64,000 bases of DNA, taken from assembly GCA_963719885.1 (NCBI GenBank), contig CAVRDP010000004.1, positions 103,015-167,014 of the forward strand, in the 5' to 3' direction. Positions 8,001 to 17,220 of the stretch are shown here, piece by piece. The stretch is from JANXQG01 sp963719885. Its GTDB lineage: Bacteria > Planctomycetota > Planctomycetia > Pirellulales > Thermoguttaceae. Each line of letters starts with the position of its first letter. Position 1 is the stretch's first letter. A program made the translations under genes and the position numbers. The notes beneath the pieces are model-generated. The model was not told the origin of the DNA and searched no databases. It worked only from the letters and a program-made list of their open reading frames with translations.

Positions 8001-9059
8001 ATGGGACGAAGCAAGAACGTGACGATTGCCGGTTCCTTGGTCGCCGCCGCGATATTGATCGTCGTTGCGATCGTTGTCATCCGAATCGCGATCGAGCCTT
8101 CGGCCGATACGAAACCGGTAGCAACTTCCGGCGACGCAACCACCGAGGCCGACGAGGAAGCCGCCCTCAAGGCGGCCGAGCCGATCGATGCGGCGATGAT
8201 CGGTTATCACGAAGCCGCCGGGTTCCCCGTCGACTTTCGCGAACCGCGGGCCTTGGCCGTCGATGCGGAATCGCAGATCTATGTCGGCGGTGACCGGGCC
8301 ATCGGACGCTACTCGGGCGACGGCAAGAAACTTGCCGTGTTCGCGCTGCCAGGCGAACCGAGATGTCTGGCAGTCGGCGCTATCGAGCCTTCAAGTCGCG
8401 ATCAACTATTGTACGTGGGGATGGAAAACCACGTCGAGGTTTACGTCCCCACGGGCACGCGGCTGGCGGTTTGGGCGTCCCGCGGTCCAGAGGCAATCTT
8501 CACTTCGATTACCACGACCGAACGCGAAGTCTGGGTGGCCGACGCGGGCAATCGCCTCGTCTGGCGATTCGATGCGGCGGGTCAATTGTTGGAACCGGTC
8601 GGCCAGCCCGATCCAGCGCAGCACCGCGCGGGGTTCCTGGTCACGAACCACTACTTCGACCTGGTTGCGGGAACCGATGACCTGGTGTATGTCGTCAATC
8701 CCCGCGCGCTGCGCGTAGAAGGCTACATGCATAACGGCGAGTATGAAACCGCCTGGGGTAAGGGGTCATCGAAGGTGGATGGCTTTTTCGGCTGTTGCAA
8801 CCCGGCCCAGTTGGCCGTGCTGCCCGACGGTCGCTTCGTGACGGCCGAAAAAGGCCTACCGCGGGTGAAGGTCTATTCCCGCAGCGGCCGCTTCCAGACC
8901 GTTGTGGCCGGTCCGGCGCAGTTGAGCGACACGCCCGCTGACCTGGCCGCCGATCGCCGCGGTCGCGTATTGGTGCTCGACGCGGGGCACCCGGGAACCG
9001 GGTCGGCGGCGAAGGTCCGCATCTTCGAGAAGAATTCCAGCAACGAGGAGAAGCAATGA
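8001..9059 (+). CDS. NHL-repeat beta-propeller protein, membrane anchored
   Basis: 352 residues: one N-terminal transmembrane helix (about residues 9-31), an acidic linker, then NHL-type blades with EPRALAVDAESQIYVGG, REVWVADAGNRLVWRFD and a final RRGRVLVLDAG. ATG 8001 is 2 bp after the previous stop. The stop codon overlaps the next start as ATGA (9056-9059). NHL propellers usually serve as binding platforms. Its place between a PQQ propeller and NapG/NapH-like Fe-S proteins suggests a structural or substrate-binding subunit of an extracytoplasmic electron-transfer complex. Confidence 0.75.
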   Translation: MGRSKNVTIAGSLVAAAILIVVAIVVIRIAIEPSADTKPVATSGDATTEADEEAALKAAEPIDAAMIGYHEAAGFPVDFREPRALAVDAESQIYVGGDRAIGRYSGDGKKLAVFALPGEPRCLAVGAIEPSSRDQLLYVGMENHVEVYVPTGTRLAVWASRGPEAIFTSITTTEREVWVADAGNRLVWRFDAAGQLLEPVGQPDPAQHRAGFLVTNHYFDLVAGTDDLVYVVNPRALRVEGYMHNGEYETAWGKGSSKVDGFFGCCNPAQLAVLPDGRFVTAEKGLPRVKVYSRSGRFQTVVAGPAQLSDTPADLAADRRGRVLVLDAGHPGTGSAAKVRIFEKNSSNEEKQ

Positions 9060-9782
9060 ACCACGACGAATCGCCGATCACGCGCCGCGGTATGATGCTG
9101 CGCCGCCGCCCGCTTCACGGCCCTGGGCGGCATCGGCTCGCTTTCGGCCTGGCTATTCTACAAGCGATCGGCGACCGCCGCTTGCCCGAGTTCCAACGCC
9201 AATTGCAGCGAATGCAGCCAGGCTTCCGGTTGCCGCCTGCCGCAGGTCTGGCAACTCGATCCCAACAAGTGCGTGGCCTGCGGCCGTTGCCAGACGAACT
9301 GCGTGCTCGACCTGTCCGCCGTCAAGGCGGTGAACTGCTTCGCCCTCTGCGGCTACTGCGACAAGTGTACGGGCTTCTTCCCCGAAAACGACGACGTGTT
9401 GGAAACGGGCGCCGAGCACCAGCTCTGTCCCACCGGGGCCATTACCCGCACGTACATCGAAAAGAGGGCCAACGAGCGGTATTTCGAGTACACGATCGAC
9501 GAGCGCCTGTGCATCGCCTGCGGCAAGTGCGTCAAAGGCTGCGAAGTGCAAAACGGTTCGCTATTCCTCCAAGTCCGCCATGACCGTTGTTTGAACTGCA
9601 ACGAGTGCTCGATCGCCGTCGCGTGTCCCACGGAGGCCTTTCGTCGCGTGCCGGCCGCCTCGCCGCAATTGCTGAGTCGCGCGGCCCAGGCGGCAGAAAG
9701 GGCGCAGGCACACAAGCGAGTGCATGGCGAGAAGCCGCATGCATCGCCACCGTCTGCCGAGCACAATAAAGGGACCACGTGA
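9056..9782 (+). CDS. NapG-like 4Fe-4S ferredoxin with twin-arginine leader (frameshifted)
   Basis: The first codons give MNHDESPITRRGMMLRR, a Tat-like start. After a one-base shift in the GC run at about 9101-9113 the frame continues RFTALGGIGSLSAWLFY, then several cysteine clusters: CVACGRCQTNC, CGYCDKC, CIACGKCVKGC and CLNCNECSIAVACP. These fit up to four 4Fe-4S clusters, as in NapG/DmsB-like ferredoxins. Start (ATGA) and stop (GTGA at 9779-9782) overlap both neighbours. The conserved upstream Tat motif and the overlaps argue that the frameshift is a sequence error or recent. It would pass electrons between the membrane NapH-like subunit and the propeller proteins. Confidence 0.72.
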
Positions 9783-11065
9783 AGCGTTTGACGCCACTAC
9801 TGTTGTTCTTGCTGCTTTTCATCGCCGTGCAAACGCTGCGCGCGGCCGATCTGCATTCAACGCCCGATTTCACCAACCACCCGATTCCGCAAGCGCAAAC
9901 ACCTGTGCCGCGACCGTCGTGGCGAGAGTACGGTGATCTGGCATTTCTCACGTCGGCCTTGACGGCGGCCTCGTTCCTCGCGGTGAAACATCGCTCGCGA
10001 GCGGGCCTGTTCCTGCTCTCGATCGTCTCGCTGGCCTGGCTCGGGTTCTGGCGGAAAGGCTGCGTCTGCCCGATCGGCGCCATCCAGAACGTCACGCAGG
10101 CCGTCTTCGATAAGGATTACGCGGTGGGGGGACTGGTGATTGCCGTCTTCGCGCTGCCGCTGGTGTACACCCTCTTTTTCGGCCGGTCGTTCTGCGCCTC
10201 GGTTTGCCCGTTGGGGGCGGTGCAGGAACTTGTCGCCGTGCGGCCGGTGCAGGTGCCAACGTGGATCGATCAGGCCCTGGGACTGCTGGCCTACGTTTAT
10301 CTTGGGGCAGCCGTGCTCTTCGCCGCGACGGGTTCCGCGTGGATCATCTGCCGCTACGACCCGTTCGTGGGCCTGTTCCGCCTCTCGTCCAGCGCCTCGA
10401 TGCTGGCCCTCAGCGCGGCGTCCCTCGGCGTCGGGCTGTTCATCGGCCGGCCCTACTGCCGCTGGCTCTGTCCCTACGGGGCGATCCTGGCGCTGCTCTC
10501 GCGGGTCTCTTGGCGGCACCTGACGATCCCGCCCCAGCAGTGCGTGCAGTGCCGGCTGTGCGAAGACGCCTGCCCCTACGGGGCCATCCGCCGGCCGACC
10601 GTCGTGCCGTCGCCCGCCGAGCGAACGGCGGCCCGGCGGCGATTGATCGTCGTGCTCGGTGCGGCGCCGCTGCTGATCGCCGGCGGGGCGCTCTTGGGTT
10701 GGGCGATGCGGTCGTCGCTGGCCAGCCTGCATCCGACCGTCCAACTTGCCGGGCAGGTCCGGCTCGCACAATCCGGCCGGTCGCAGGCGCGGACCGACGC
10801 CACGGAGGCATTTCGCGCGACCGGCGAATCCATGGAGTCGCTCGGCGAGAGAGCGGACGCGGTCGTGGAGAAGTTCGCGTTCGGCGGGGCCCTGTTCGGC
10901 GGCTGGGTGGGCTTGGTTTTCGCCGCCAAGCTGGTGCAGCTTTCCGTGCGCCGCCGCCGCACCGATTACGAACCCGACCGTGGCGCTTGTGTCTCCTGCG
11001 GACGTTGCTTCTGGTACTGTCCCGAGGAGCACGCGCGGCAGGAGTTGATCCAAATCCAGCAGTAG
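9779..11065 (+). CDS. NapH/NosR-like membrane polyferredoxin
   Basis: 428 residues, GTG start overlapping the ferredoxin stop. After a signal-like N-terminus come several hydrophobic segments interleaved with CVCPIGA, CPLGA and CRWLCPYGA. These are the CP motifs of NapH/NosR/CcoG membrane Fe-S proteins. A 4Fe-4S motif CVQCRLCEDACPYG follows, then another helix and a C-terminal CVSCGRCFWYCPEEH. The family takes electrons from quinol or cytoplasmic carriers and passes them across the membrane. The stop codon TAG lies inside the left arm of the inverted repeat at 11062. Confidence 0.82.
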   Translation: MKRLTPLLLFLLLFIAVQTLRAADLHSTPDFTNHPIPQAQTPVPRPSWREYGDLAFLTSALTAASFLAVKHRSRAGLFLLSIVSLAWLGFWRKGCVCPIGAIQNVTQAVFDKDYAVGGLVIAVFALPLVYTLFFGRSFCASVCPLGAVQELVAVRPVQVPTWIDQALGLLAYVYLGAAVLFAATGSAWIICRYDPFVGLFRLSSSASMLALSAASLGVGLFIGRPYCRWLCPYGAILALLSRVSWRHLTIPPQQCVQCRLCEDACPYGAIRRPTVVPSPAERTAARRRLIVVLGAAPLLIAGGALLGWAMRSSLASLHPTVQLAGQVRLAQSGRSQARTDATEAFRATGESMESLGERADAVVEKFAFGGALFGGWVGLVFAAKLVQLSVRRRRTDYEPDRGACVSCGRCFWYCPEEHARQELIQIQQ

Positions 11066-11143
11066 GGTGGGCCGAGTGAAACGAGTCCCACCACGGAATC
11101 ACCTCAAGACATGGTGGGACTCGTTTCACTCGGCCCACCCTAC
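11062..11143. repeat. Inverted-repeat element with perfect 32-bp arms
   Basis: Arms 11062-11093 and 11112-11143 begin GTAGGGTGGGCCGAGTG. The first arm supplies the TAG stop of the polyferredoxin gene. The element at 57193-57275 has nearly identical arms, and 15971-16053 is a relative. It could fold as a very strong RNA hairpin between two operon genes. Confidence 0.95.
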
Positions 11144-11166
11144 ATACCAACGCAAACGATAGAACC

Positions 11167-13272
11167 ATGCCTGAACAGTCTTCGACCCCCGATCTTGTCC
11201 CCTATCGCATGGCCGTGCGTACCGCCACGGTGGCCGCGATGTTCTCGATCATCGTTGCGGCACTGATGCTCTATGATTTCTTGCACCGGTCGATGAAGGA
11301 TCCCGTCGCGATGAAGGAATCCTCTCAGACTTCGACACTGGATGTGCTGAAGGCGGCGCTGAAGGAGCAACCGGCCAACGACTCGATCAAAGAGGAAATC
11401 CGCAAACTCGACCGGGAGGAGCGCGAAGCGCACTTTCGACAGCAGGCATTTACGCTTTCGGGGGCTGTGCTCTTGTGCGGCGGGATCGTCGTCTCGTTGG
11501 CCGCTGCCAAGTGGGCCGTTACGCTGCGGCGGAAGCAACCGCAACCGCCGCCAGTCGCAGCGCAGCAGGACTGGGAGGCGACCTGGACTCCGGCCGCGCG
11601 GTGGACCGTCGCCGGACTGTTCGTCGTGCTCGCTGCGACGGCGGTCGGCTTGATCGTGCCGTTGCACGCCACGGTGGCGGAGAAGCCGGACGTGCAAGTG
11701 GCTGCTGCCACCGGCGGGGAAAAGGCGTCCGAAAAGAAGGCGGCAGAAACGACGGCGCCGGAAGGAAAGGCTGCAACGACTGCAACGACCGCGCCGGTCG
11801 CCGGCCCCATGAAAGCGGCGACCACCGCGCCGGTGGAAGAGATGCCGCCGCGAGAAAAGGTGCCGAAAAGGGAGAAGCCGGCAACGACGGAAACGCCGCC
11901 GAGAGAACGGAGGTTGCCGAGAGAAGAGTTGGCGATCAGAGAAGAAGCGCCAAGAGAGAAGACGGCGATAACCGAAAAGATGCCGGCGGCCCATGTCCCC
12001 GCGAAACCGAAAAACGACGCGCCCGCCCAAGTCGCCGGCATCTCCGAAGAAGAACTGGCTCGCGCCTGGCCTTGTTTCCGCGGCCGTGGCGGTTCCGGAA
12101 TCTCGCCGTACACCAACGTGCCCGACGACTGGGACGGTCCGTCCGGCAAGAATATCGTTTGGAAGTCGCCCGTGCCGGTGCCAGGCAACAGCTCGCCGGT
12201 GGTCGTGGCCGGCCGCATCTTCTTCACGGGCGCCGATGAGAAGCAGCGGCAGGTCTTTTGTTACGAGGCGAAGACCGGGAAGTTACTCTGGCAGCGCGAC
12301 GCGCCCTCCACGCCCGACAGCCGCAAACCTGTGAAGCTCAACGACGACACCGGCTATGCGGCCTGCACGATGGCCAGCGACGGCCGCTATGTGGCCGCGA
12401 TCTTCGCCAACGGCGACCTGGCGGCCTACGATCTTGACGGCAAGCTCGCTTGGTCGCAGAGTCTTGGCATCCCCGAGAATCCCTACGGCCACGCCGCTTC
12501 GTTATCGATCTACAAGAACCTCTTGCTGGTGCCTTTCGACCAGGCGACGCCCAAGGCTGGCCGCTCGAAGTTGCTGGCGTTGGATATCGCTACCGGGCAC
12601 ACGGTGTGGGAGCAGGTCCGCGCCGTGCCAAGTTCCTGGACCACGCCGATCGTGGTCCGCGTGGCCGGGGCACCCGGTACTCCGGGTCGCGACCAGGTGG
12701 TGACGGCCGCCAGCCCGTGGATCATCGCCTACGATCCGGCCGGGGGCAAGGAGTTGTGGCGGGTCAAGGGTTCGCAGGCCGACGTGGCCCCGTCGCCGGT
12801 ATTGGCCGGCAACGTGGTGATTGCGGCGGCCAACGATTCCGCGCCGGTGGTTGCCATCCGCGCCGACGGCAGCGGCGACGTCACCGCCAGCCACGTGCTC
12901 TGGAAGGGCGAAGACAACACGCCCGATATATGCAGTCCCTTGGCCACCGAGGAATTCGTCTTCCTACTCGCCTCGGAAGGCATGCTCACCTGCTACGACG
13001 CCAAGAAAGGCGACAAGCTCTGGGAGGAAGACCTCAACGATTTCAAGTGCAAGTCGTCGCCCAGTCTGGTGGGCGGGGCACCCGGTACTCCGGGTCGGCT
13101 CTATGTCTTCGGCGAGGCGGGCAAGTGCTGGATCCTCGCGCCTACGCGGGCCGGCGTGAAGCGGGTCCGGCAGACCGATCTCGGCGAGGGCTGCGTCACC
13201 TGCGCCGCTTTTCAGGACGGCCGGATGTATGTTCGCGGGAAGAAGAACCTGTTCTGTATTGGAACGAGGTAG
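11167..13272 (+). CDS. PQQ-type beta-propeller protein with two membrane segments and a charged linker
   Basis: 701 residues. Two or three N-terminal hydrophobic segments (about residues 17-38, 98-117 and 138-160) enclose a charged helical stretch. A long Lys/Glu/Arg/Thr/Pro-rich linker (about residues 175-290) follows, low in complexity, with repeated PREK/PRE units. The C-terminal half starts with WPCFRGRGGSG and has propeller blades such as CYEAKTGKLLWQRD, AYDLDGKLAW, AYDPAGGKELWR and CYDAKKGDKLWEED. It probably belongs to the same electron-transfer operon, from which the 82-bp repeat separates it. Cofactor binding is not evident. Confidence 0.8.
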   Translation: MPEQSSTPDLVPYRMAVRTATVAAMFSIIVAALMLYDFLHRSMKDPVAMKESSQTSTLDVLKAALKEQPANDSIKEEIRKLDREEREAHFRQQAFTLSGAVLLCGGIVVSLAAAKWAVTLRRKQPQPPPVAAQQDWEATWTPAARWTVAGLFVVLAATAVGLIVPLHATVAEKPDVQVAAATGGEKASEKKAAETTAPEGKAATTATTAPVAGPMKAATTAPVEEMPPREKVPKREKPATTETPPRERRLPREELAIREEAPREKTAITEKMPAAHVPAKPKNDAPAQVAGISEEELARAWPCFRGRGGSGISPYTNVPDDWDGPSGKNIVWKSPVPVPGNSSPVVVAGRIFFTGADEKQRQVFCYEAKTGKLLWQRDAPSTPDSRKPVKLNDDTGYAACTMASDGRYVAAIFANGDLAAYDLDGKLAWSQSLGIPENPYGHAASLSIYKNLLLVPFDQATPKAGRSKLLALDIATGHTVWEQVRAVPSSWTTPIVVRVAGAPGTPGRDQVVTAASPWIIAYDPAGGKELWRVKGSQADVAPSPVLAGNVVIAAANDSAPVVAIRADGSGDVTASHVLWKGEDNTPDICSPLATEEFVFLLASEGMLTCYDAKKGDKLWEEDLNDFKCKSSPSLVGGAPGTPGRLYVFGEAGKCWILAPTRAGVKRVRQTDLGEGCVTCAAFQDGRMYVRGKKNLFCIGTR

Positions 13273-13339
13273 GAATGAACGTATAATCAGGTCAGTTGGG
13301 ACGCAACCCTACAGCCGACCTTTCCAGGGAGCAGCAGTT

Positions 13340-13588
13340 ATGAAATTAGCAATCACGAAAACCTACCGGCAGAACCGGGAAAGGTTTCCTGCAAAGGATC
13401 TGAAACCGTACGATGGCCAGTGGGTAGCCTTCAGCGCCGACGGGCACCGCATCGTCGCCAGCGGCGACACCATCGGGCAACTTTCGGAGCGAGTCGGCGC
13501 TGCTTGCGAGGACATCCAAGAGGTCGTCCTAGAGAGGGTCGAACTCGAAGGCGGCGACATCCAACTCGGTGGGGCGGAACTGCTGTGA
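13340..13588 (+). CDS. DUF5678-like small protein
   Basis: 82 residues with the compact domain YDGQWVAFSADGHRIVASGDT typical of DUF5678, whose role is unknown. GGGAG upstream supports ATG 13340. The stop overlaps a GTG as GTGA (13585-13588), and in many genomes this domain is followed by a retropepsin-like protease; here only a remnant follows. Confidence 0.7.
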   Translation: MKLAITKTYRQNRERFPAKDLKPYDGQWVAFSADGHRIVASGDTIGQLSERVGAACEDIQEVVLERVELEGGDIQLGGAELL

Positions 13589-13650
13589 TCCTCCGTTTTC
13601 CCCTTATGAAGTATTTCTACCGTGCCGGCCTTTTGGACTCGAATAGGTGA
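13585..13650 (+). pseudogene. Truncated reading frame after DUF5678, possibly a retropepsin-like remnant
   Basis: GTG 13585 overlaps the DUF5678 stop and opens 21 codons (VILRFPLMKYFYRAGLLDSN) ending in TGA. The start resembles the N-terminus of retropepsin-like aspartyl proteases often paired with DUF5678, but the catalytic part is absent. It may be a decayed or truncated gene. Confidence 0.3.
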
Positions 13651-13969
13651 AACTCCACGGTGGTTGGGGAAGATTCTCCAGGCAGATATTCCAGAAAGAG
13701 ACGAAAAGCCTGCCCGCTTTCCTGTCCTTCTTCAGCCGGGCCGTGTCGGGCCGATTTGCAACGCTCGTTCGCTTGGCTTTATTCTTGGCGGTGGACATCA
13801 TACTTTGCTTATTGTGATTACGGTAACGATGCGGCGCGGCAAGCAGGTTATCGACCTCGATGTAGCCTTCGTATCGCGCTTGTTCGACCGGGATCCGCTT
13901 GCCTTCGTTGGCCTTTTCCGCCAGTTCAGCGAGACGTTTTGCCGGCGCATATCGGACTTGGTTACTCAA
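13604..13969 (-). CDS. Hypothetical basic protein
   Basis: 121 codons from TTG 13969, overlapping the end of the upstream HTH gene on the same strand (13962-13969). The first 45 residues (KRLAELAEKANEGKRIPVEQ) look like a folded helical segment. The rest is Lys/Arg-rich with no recognised domain. It may be a partner of the HTH regulator, or only its first part may be real. I do not recognise a family. Confidence 0.35.
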   Translation of the reverse strand: MSNQVRYAPAKRLAELAEKANEGKRIPVEQARYEGYIEVDNLLAAPHRYRNHNKQSMMSTAKNKAKRTSVANRPDTARLKKDRKAGRLFVSFWNICLENLPQPPWSFTYSSPKGRHGRNTS

Positions 13970-14297
13970 CGTCTCCGGTGGCGTGTTGCAGCGTCAACAA
14001 TACGCTCACCCCAACGCCCTGCGCGAGGCGATCCAGGACGTTGGACGGCAACGATTGCGTTCCCTCGAGGAAATCGCAAAGAAGGCTTGTGGCGATGCCT
14101 GCGTCCGAGGCAAGGCGTTTTAACGACCGTTGGCTTCCATGAATCGCGCGACGCAAGTGTCCGCAAAGCGTGTCCTCATCCGCAGCCTTTTTCATTCGAG
14201 CGTCGCGCTTGGCCAGTTCCGGCAACTCTTCATCGATCATCTCACGGTTGCGCTTCATCCGACAAAGCAGTTCGTGTGGGATACTAAGGTCACTCAT
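13962..14297 (-). CDS. XRE-like helix-turn-helix regulator
   Basis: 111 residues from ATG 14297. The C-terminal half (LRRAIHGSQRSLKRLASDAG, then LLCDFLEGTQSLPSNVLDRLAQ) has the helix pattern of a Cro/C1 HTH. The N-terminal half is a charged helix. Longer upstream frames on this strand are antisense to the terpene-cyclase-fold gene and were not used. It probably controls itself and the overlapping downstream reading frame. Confidence 0.55.
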   Translation of the reverse strand: MSDLSIPHELLCRMKRNREMIDEELPELAKRDARMKKAADEDTLCGHLRRAIHGSQRSLKRLASDAGIATSLLCDFLEGTQSLPSNVLDRLAQGVGVSVLLTLQHATGDVE

Positions 14298-14576
14298 TTC
14301 ACAGGAAGTGGAAGTATGCCATCTTGAGCCACTCCCCAACAGGAGTGTATAACTTACGAAAGCAAAGGGCAAGTCCAGGTTTGATCGCGCAACGCCCCTA
14401 ATCTTGGCGTGGATGCCGATCAATGTCAAGAACCGGCGGCAAATCGACAAAAATCGCGCCTCTTGGATCGCAGCATGGGCCGCTTGGAACCCCGAAGTGG
14501 GCGTCGGTTCACATGGCGGACCGTTATCCATCGTGTATGATAGAAAGAGTGTCATAACGTCGCAGGAGTTCCTTCC

Positions 14577-15974
14577 ATGTCCCTTCCCCAATCTCAATTG
14601 CCGCCGGTCGTGCTGGCAGGCGGCCCATCGGCCGAGACGGACCGCCGCCGGCAGCGGCGCCTGCAATACTTGACCGACGCTAGTATCGCCCTGCTGCTCT
14701 TGCTGACCCTCGGCATCGTGTTCGTCACCGATCGCCGATCGCCCGGCGCGGACGCGCTGTATGCCCGCAATGCAAGCTCCGCGAGGCTGCTCTTTGATCC
14801 GCTGCACGTGCCAATTGCCGAGGTCCGCCAGAACCAACAGCGGAAGGAGTGGATCGGGGCCTACGGGGGAACGTTGGAATCGGAGGCGGCCGTCCGCCGC
14901 GGGCTGGATTGGCTCGCCCGGCACCAGGCGCAAGACGGCCACTGGGGGCCCGACGTGCTCCATGCGCGGCCCGAGGGCCGCTGCAAGAAAGGCGACGTCT
15001 GCCCCGTCGGCGGCAGCGAACACCGCATCGCCCTGACCGGGCTGGCCGTGCTGGCCTTCCAGGCCGGCGGGCATTACGATTTCAACGAGGCCGAATATTC
15101 CGGTTGCGTCCGCCATGGGCTCGATTGGCTGGTGCTCCACCAGCGGGCCGACGGTTGTTTGCTCGACCTCGAGCACGGCACGGGCAAGTGCAACATGTAC
15201 GAGCACGGGATTGCCGCTTTCGCCCTGGCCGACGCCTGCGAAATGGCCGCGTCGCTCCAGCGCGAGCCTTTCGACCCCTATCGCCAGGCAACGCAGAATG
15301 CCGTGCAGTTCATCCACTATGCCCAGCACGACGACGGCGGCTGGCGGTACACCGAATGTCGCAACGAGCCGAGCGACGTTTCCGTCTCCGGCTGGCAGGT
15401 CCTGGCCTTGAAGGCCGCCCGTCGGGCCGGGGTCAGCGAAGCCAGCGAGGATTGCATCACCCGGATGGAAGCCTTCTTCAAGCTATGCGAAGACAATGTC
15501 TCCCCGCGGACGTTTTACCAGCCGCGCCACAACCTGCACACCGACGCTCCGACCGCGATCGGCATGCTCGTGCATCAGTTCATCCTCGAGCAGCCCGACT
15601 CGCCGTTGGTCGTCAACGGGGCGAAGTACCTGGCCGACGAGGCCGAATTGTCGTTCAAGCATGGCGACAAGCAGCCGAAAAAGAGGGGATTCATCACTAT
15701 GCCGGGCGAGTGCTATACGTTTTATAATGGAACTCTGGCCATGTTCCAGGCGGGCGGTCAGGCTTGGAAGCGATGGAACAACATCGTTCGCGACGAACTG
15801 GTCGACCGGCAATGCGGCGAAGACGAAGGTTGCCGCCGCGGCAGTTGGGATCCGACCGACGCCTGGGGCCTCCAGGGCGGCCGGGTCTACAGTACGGCCC
15901 TGGCCGTGTTGACCCTCGAAGTTTATTATCGTTACCAGAGCGAACGTGCAAAAGTCTATCCGGAGAAACCGTAG
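14577..15974 (+). CDS. Terpene cyclase/prenyltransferase alpha-alpha toroid protein, membrane anchored
   Basis: 465 residues. One transmembrane helix (about residues 38-58) is followed by an alpha-alpha barrel with repeated QW-like motifs: GLDWLARHQAQDGHWGP, GLDWLVLHQRADGCL, AVQFIHYAQHDDGGWRY and a final SWDPTDAWGLQGGRVYSTALAVL. The catalytic DxDD of squalene-hopene cyclases is not seen, so it is probably one of the many planctomycete toroid proteins of unknown activity. AGGAG lies upstream of ATG 14577. The TAG stop falls in the repeat at 15971. Confidence 0.7.
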   Translation: MSLPQSQLPPVVLAGGPSAETDRRRQRRLQYLTDASIALLLLLTLGIVFVTDRRSPGADALYARNASSARLLFDPLHVPIAEVRQNQQRKEWIGAYGGTLESEAAVRRGLDWLARHQAQDGHWGPDVLHARPEGRCKKGDVCPVGGSEHRIALTGLAVLAFQAGGHYDFNEAEYSGCVRHGLDWLVLHQRADGCLLDLEHGTGKCNMYEHGIAAFALADACEMAASLQREPFDPYRQATQNAVQFIHYAQHDDGGWRYTECRNEPSDVSVSGWQVLALKAARRAGVSEASEDCITRMEAFFKLCEDNVSPRTFYQPRHNLHTDAPTAIGMLVHQFILEQPDSPLVVNGAKYLADEAELSFKHGDKQPKKRGFITMPGECYTFYNGTLAMFQAGGQAWKRWNNIVRDELVDRQCGEDEGCRRGSWDPTDAWGLQGGRVYSTALAVLTLEVYYRYQSERAKVYPEKP

Positions 15975-16053
15975 GGTGTGGTCAAGCGCAGTGCAGACTC
16001 ACCACAGAACGCCGGAAATTGGTGGGTCTGCGCTGCGCTTGACCCCACCCTAC
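15971..16053. repeat. Inverted-repeat element
   Basis: An 83-bp element starting GTAGGGTG and ending CACCCTAC, with imperfect arms of about 30 bp (GTCAAGCGCAG / CTGCGCTTGAC in each arm). The TAG of its first bases ends the upstream gene, as at 11062. Confidence 0.9.
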
Positions 16054-16064
16054 TTTAGATACCC

Positions 16065-17150
16065 ATGTCCCTGCTTCGACTCGTTTACTATAGCGCCATG
16101 ATCTCCGCCTGGGCCGCCTTCCTGGGCTGGGGCGTTTCGGAGATCGCCCGTTCCTATTTGGCCACCGATCCGCTAAGGACCTCGGCCACGGTCAGCGTGT
16201 TGTTGGACTTCGTGGGCATCGCGGTCACGTCAGGAACGATGGGAGCGGCGATCGGCCTCGGGCTGAACGTGCTGGGCGGCATGGCCAACGGCCGCTGGCG
16301 GCAACTCGCCCGCCGCGCGGGGCCGGGGCTCCTGGGCGGTTGCATCGGCGGTGTCGCTGGCGGCATGGTCGGGGCGGTGATGTTCTATTGCGGATTTTCC
16401 CGCGCAATCGGCTGGATAGTGTTTGGCTCGGGGGTCGGCGTTGTCGAGGGCATCTATGATCGTTCCTTGCGCAAGATCCGCAATGGCTTGATCGGCGGCG
16501 CGACGGGCGGCTTGATCGGCGCATTGCTCTTCGACGGGATCTGCATGCTCAAGCTGACGGACTCGGGCCGTTCCAGCCGGGCCGCGGCCTTCGTCATACT
16601 GGGGCTCATGATCGGTGCGGCCATCGGACTGGCGCACGTCGTCTTTCGCGTCGCTTGGCTGACCGTCGTCGACGGCTATCGTACCGGCCGCCAGTTGAAT
16701 CTCACGCAGCCGGCCACCATCCTGGGTCGCGGCGATCACCTGCCGCTGCCCTTTCTTGGCCCGACGAACAAGGACCTGGAATCGGAGCATCTGACAATCC
16801 GCCGCATGCCCGACGGCAGCTACTCCCTGGAAGACAACCGCTCGAAGCTGGGCACGCGGTTGAACAGCCAACCGCTTGCGGCTCCGATGCCGTTGAAGGA
16901 CGGCGACATCATCCGCCTGGGGACGAACTTGGTGCGTTTCAACGAGCGGCGGCGCCGCGGTCCAGAAGCGGCGCCGGTTGCCGCGACTGCCGTTTCACTG
17001 CCGCCTGCCCCGCCGCCACCACCGCCACCACCGTCGCCGCCGCCAGCCCCGAGTTCCGCCGACAAGGCGTTTGCCCCGACGGCCAGGCCATGGAATACCG
17101 TGCGGAAGCTGCCACCGCCGCCGCCAGCACCATCACCACCTTCTCAGTAG
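16065..17150 (+). CDS. Membrane protein with FHA domain and Pro-rich tail
   Basis: 361 residues. The N-terminal 200 residues are Gly/Ala-rich hydrophobic segments with GxxxG-like repeats (GCIGGVAGGMVGAVMFY, GLIGGATGGLIGALL). They are followed by an FHA domain: ATILGRGDHLP (start), SEHLTIRRMPDGSYSLEDN (phosphothreonine-binding loop with S-x-x-H analogue) and LKDGDIIRLG. The C-terminus is proline-rich. FHA domains bind phosphothreonine, so a role downstream of a Ser/Thr kinase is likely. No kinase is nearby. Confidence 0.8.
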   Translation: MSLLRLVYYSAMISAWAAFLGWGVSEIARSYLATDPLRTSATVSVLLDFVGIAVTSGTMGAAIGLGLNVLGGMANGRWRQLARRAGPGLLGGCIGGVAGGMVGAVMFYCGFSRAIGWIVFGSGVGVVEGIYDRSLRKIRNGLIGGATGGLIGALLFDGICMLKLTDSGRSSRAAAFVILGLMIGAAIGLAHVVFRVAWLTVVDGYRTGRQLNLTQPATILGRGDHLPLPFLGPTNKDLESEHLTIRRMPDGSYSLEDNRSKLGTRLNSQPLAAPMPLKDGDIIRLGTNLVRFNERRRRGPEAAPVAATAVSLPPAPPPPPPPPSPPPAPSSADKAFAPTARPWNTVRKLPPPPPAPSPPSQ

Positions 17151-17220
17151 CAATATGGCGGGAATACCTTGAGAGAAAAATGTAAGAAGAAAAACAGCAG
17201 AAGAAGAACAGGAAGATCAG

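Noticed and set aside
14298..15329. Long upstream extension of the HTH regulator frame on the minus strand
   Set aside because: Antisense to the terpene-cyclase-fold gene; only the segment from ATG 14297 looks like protein.
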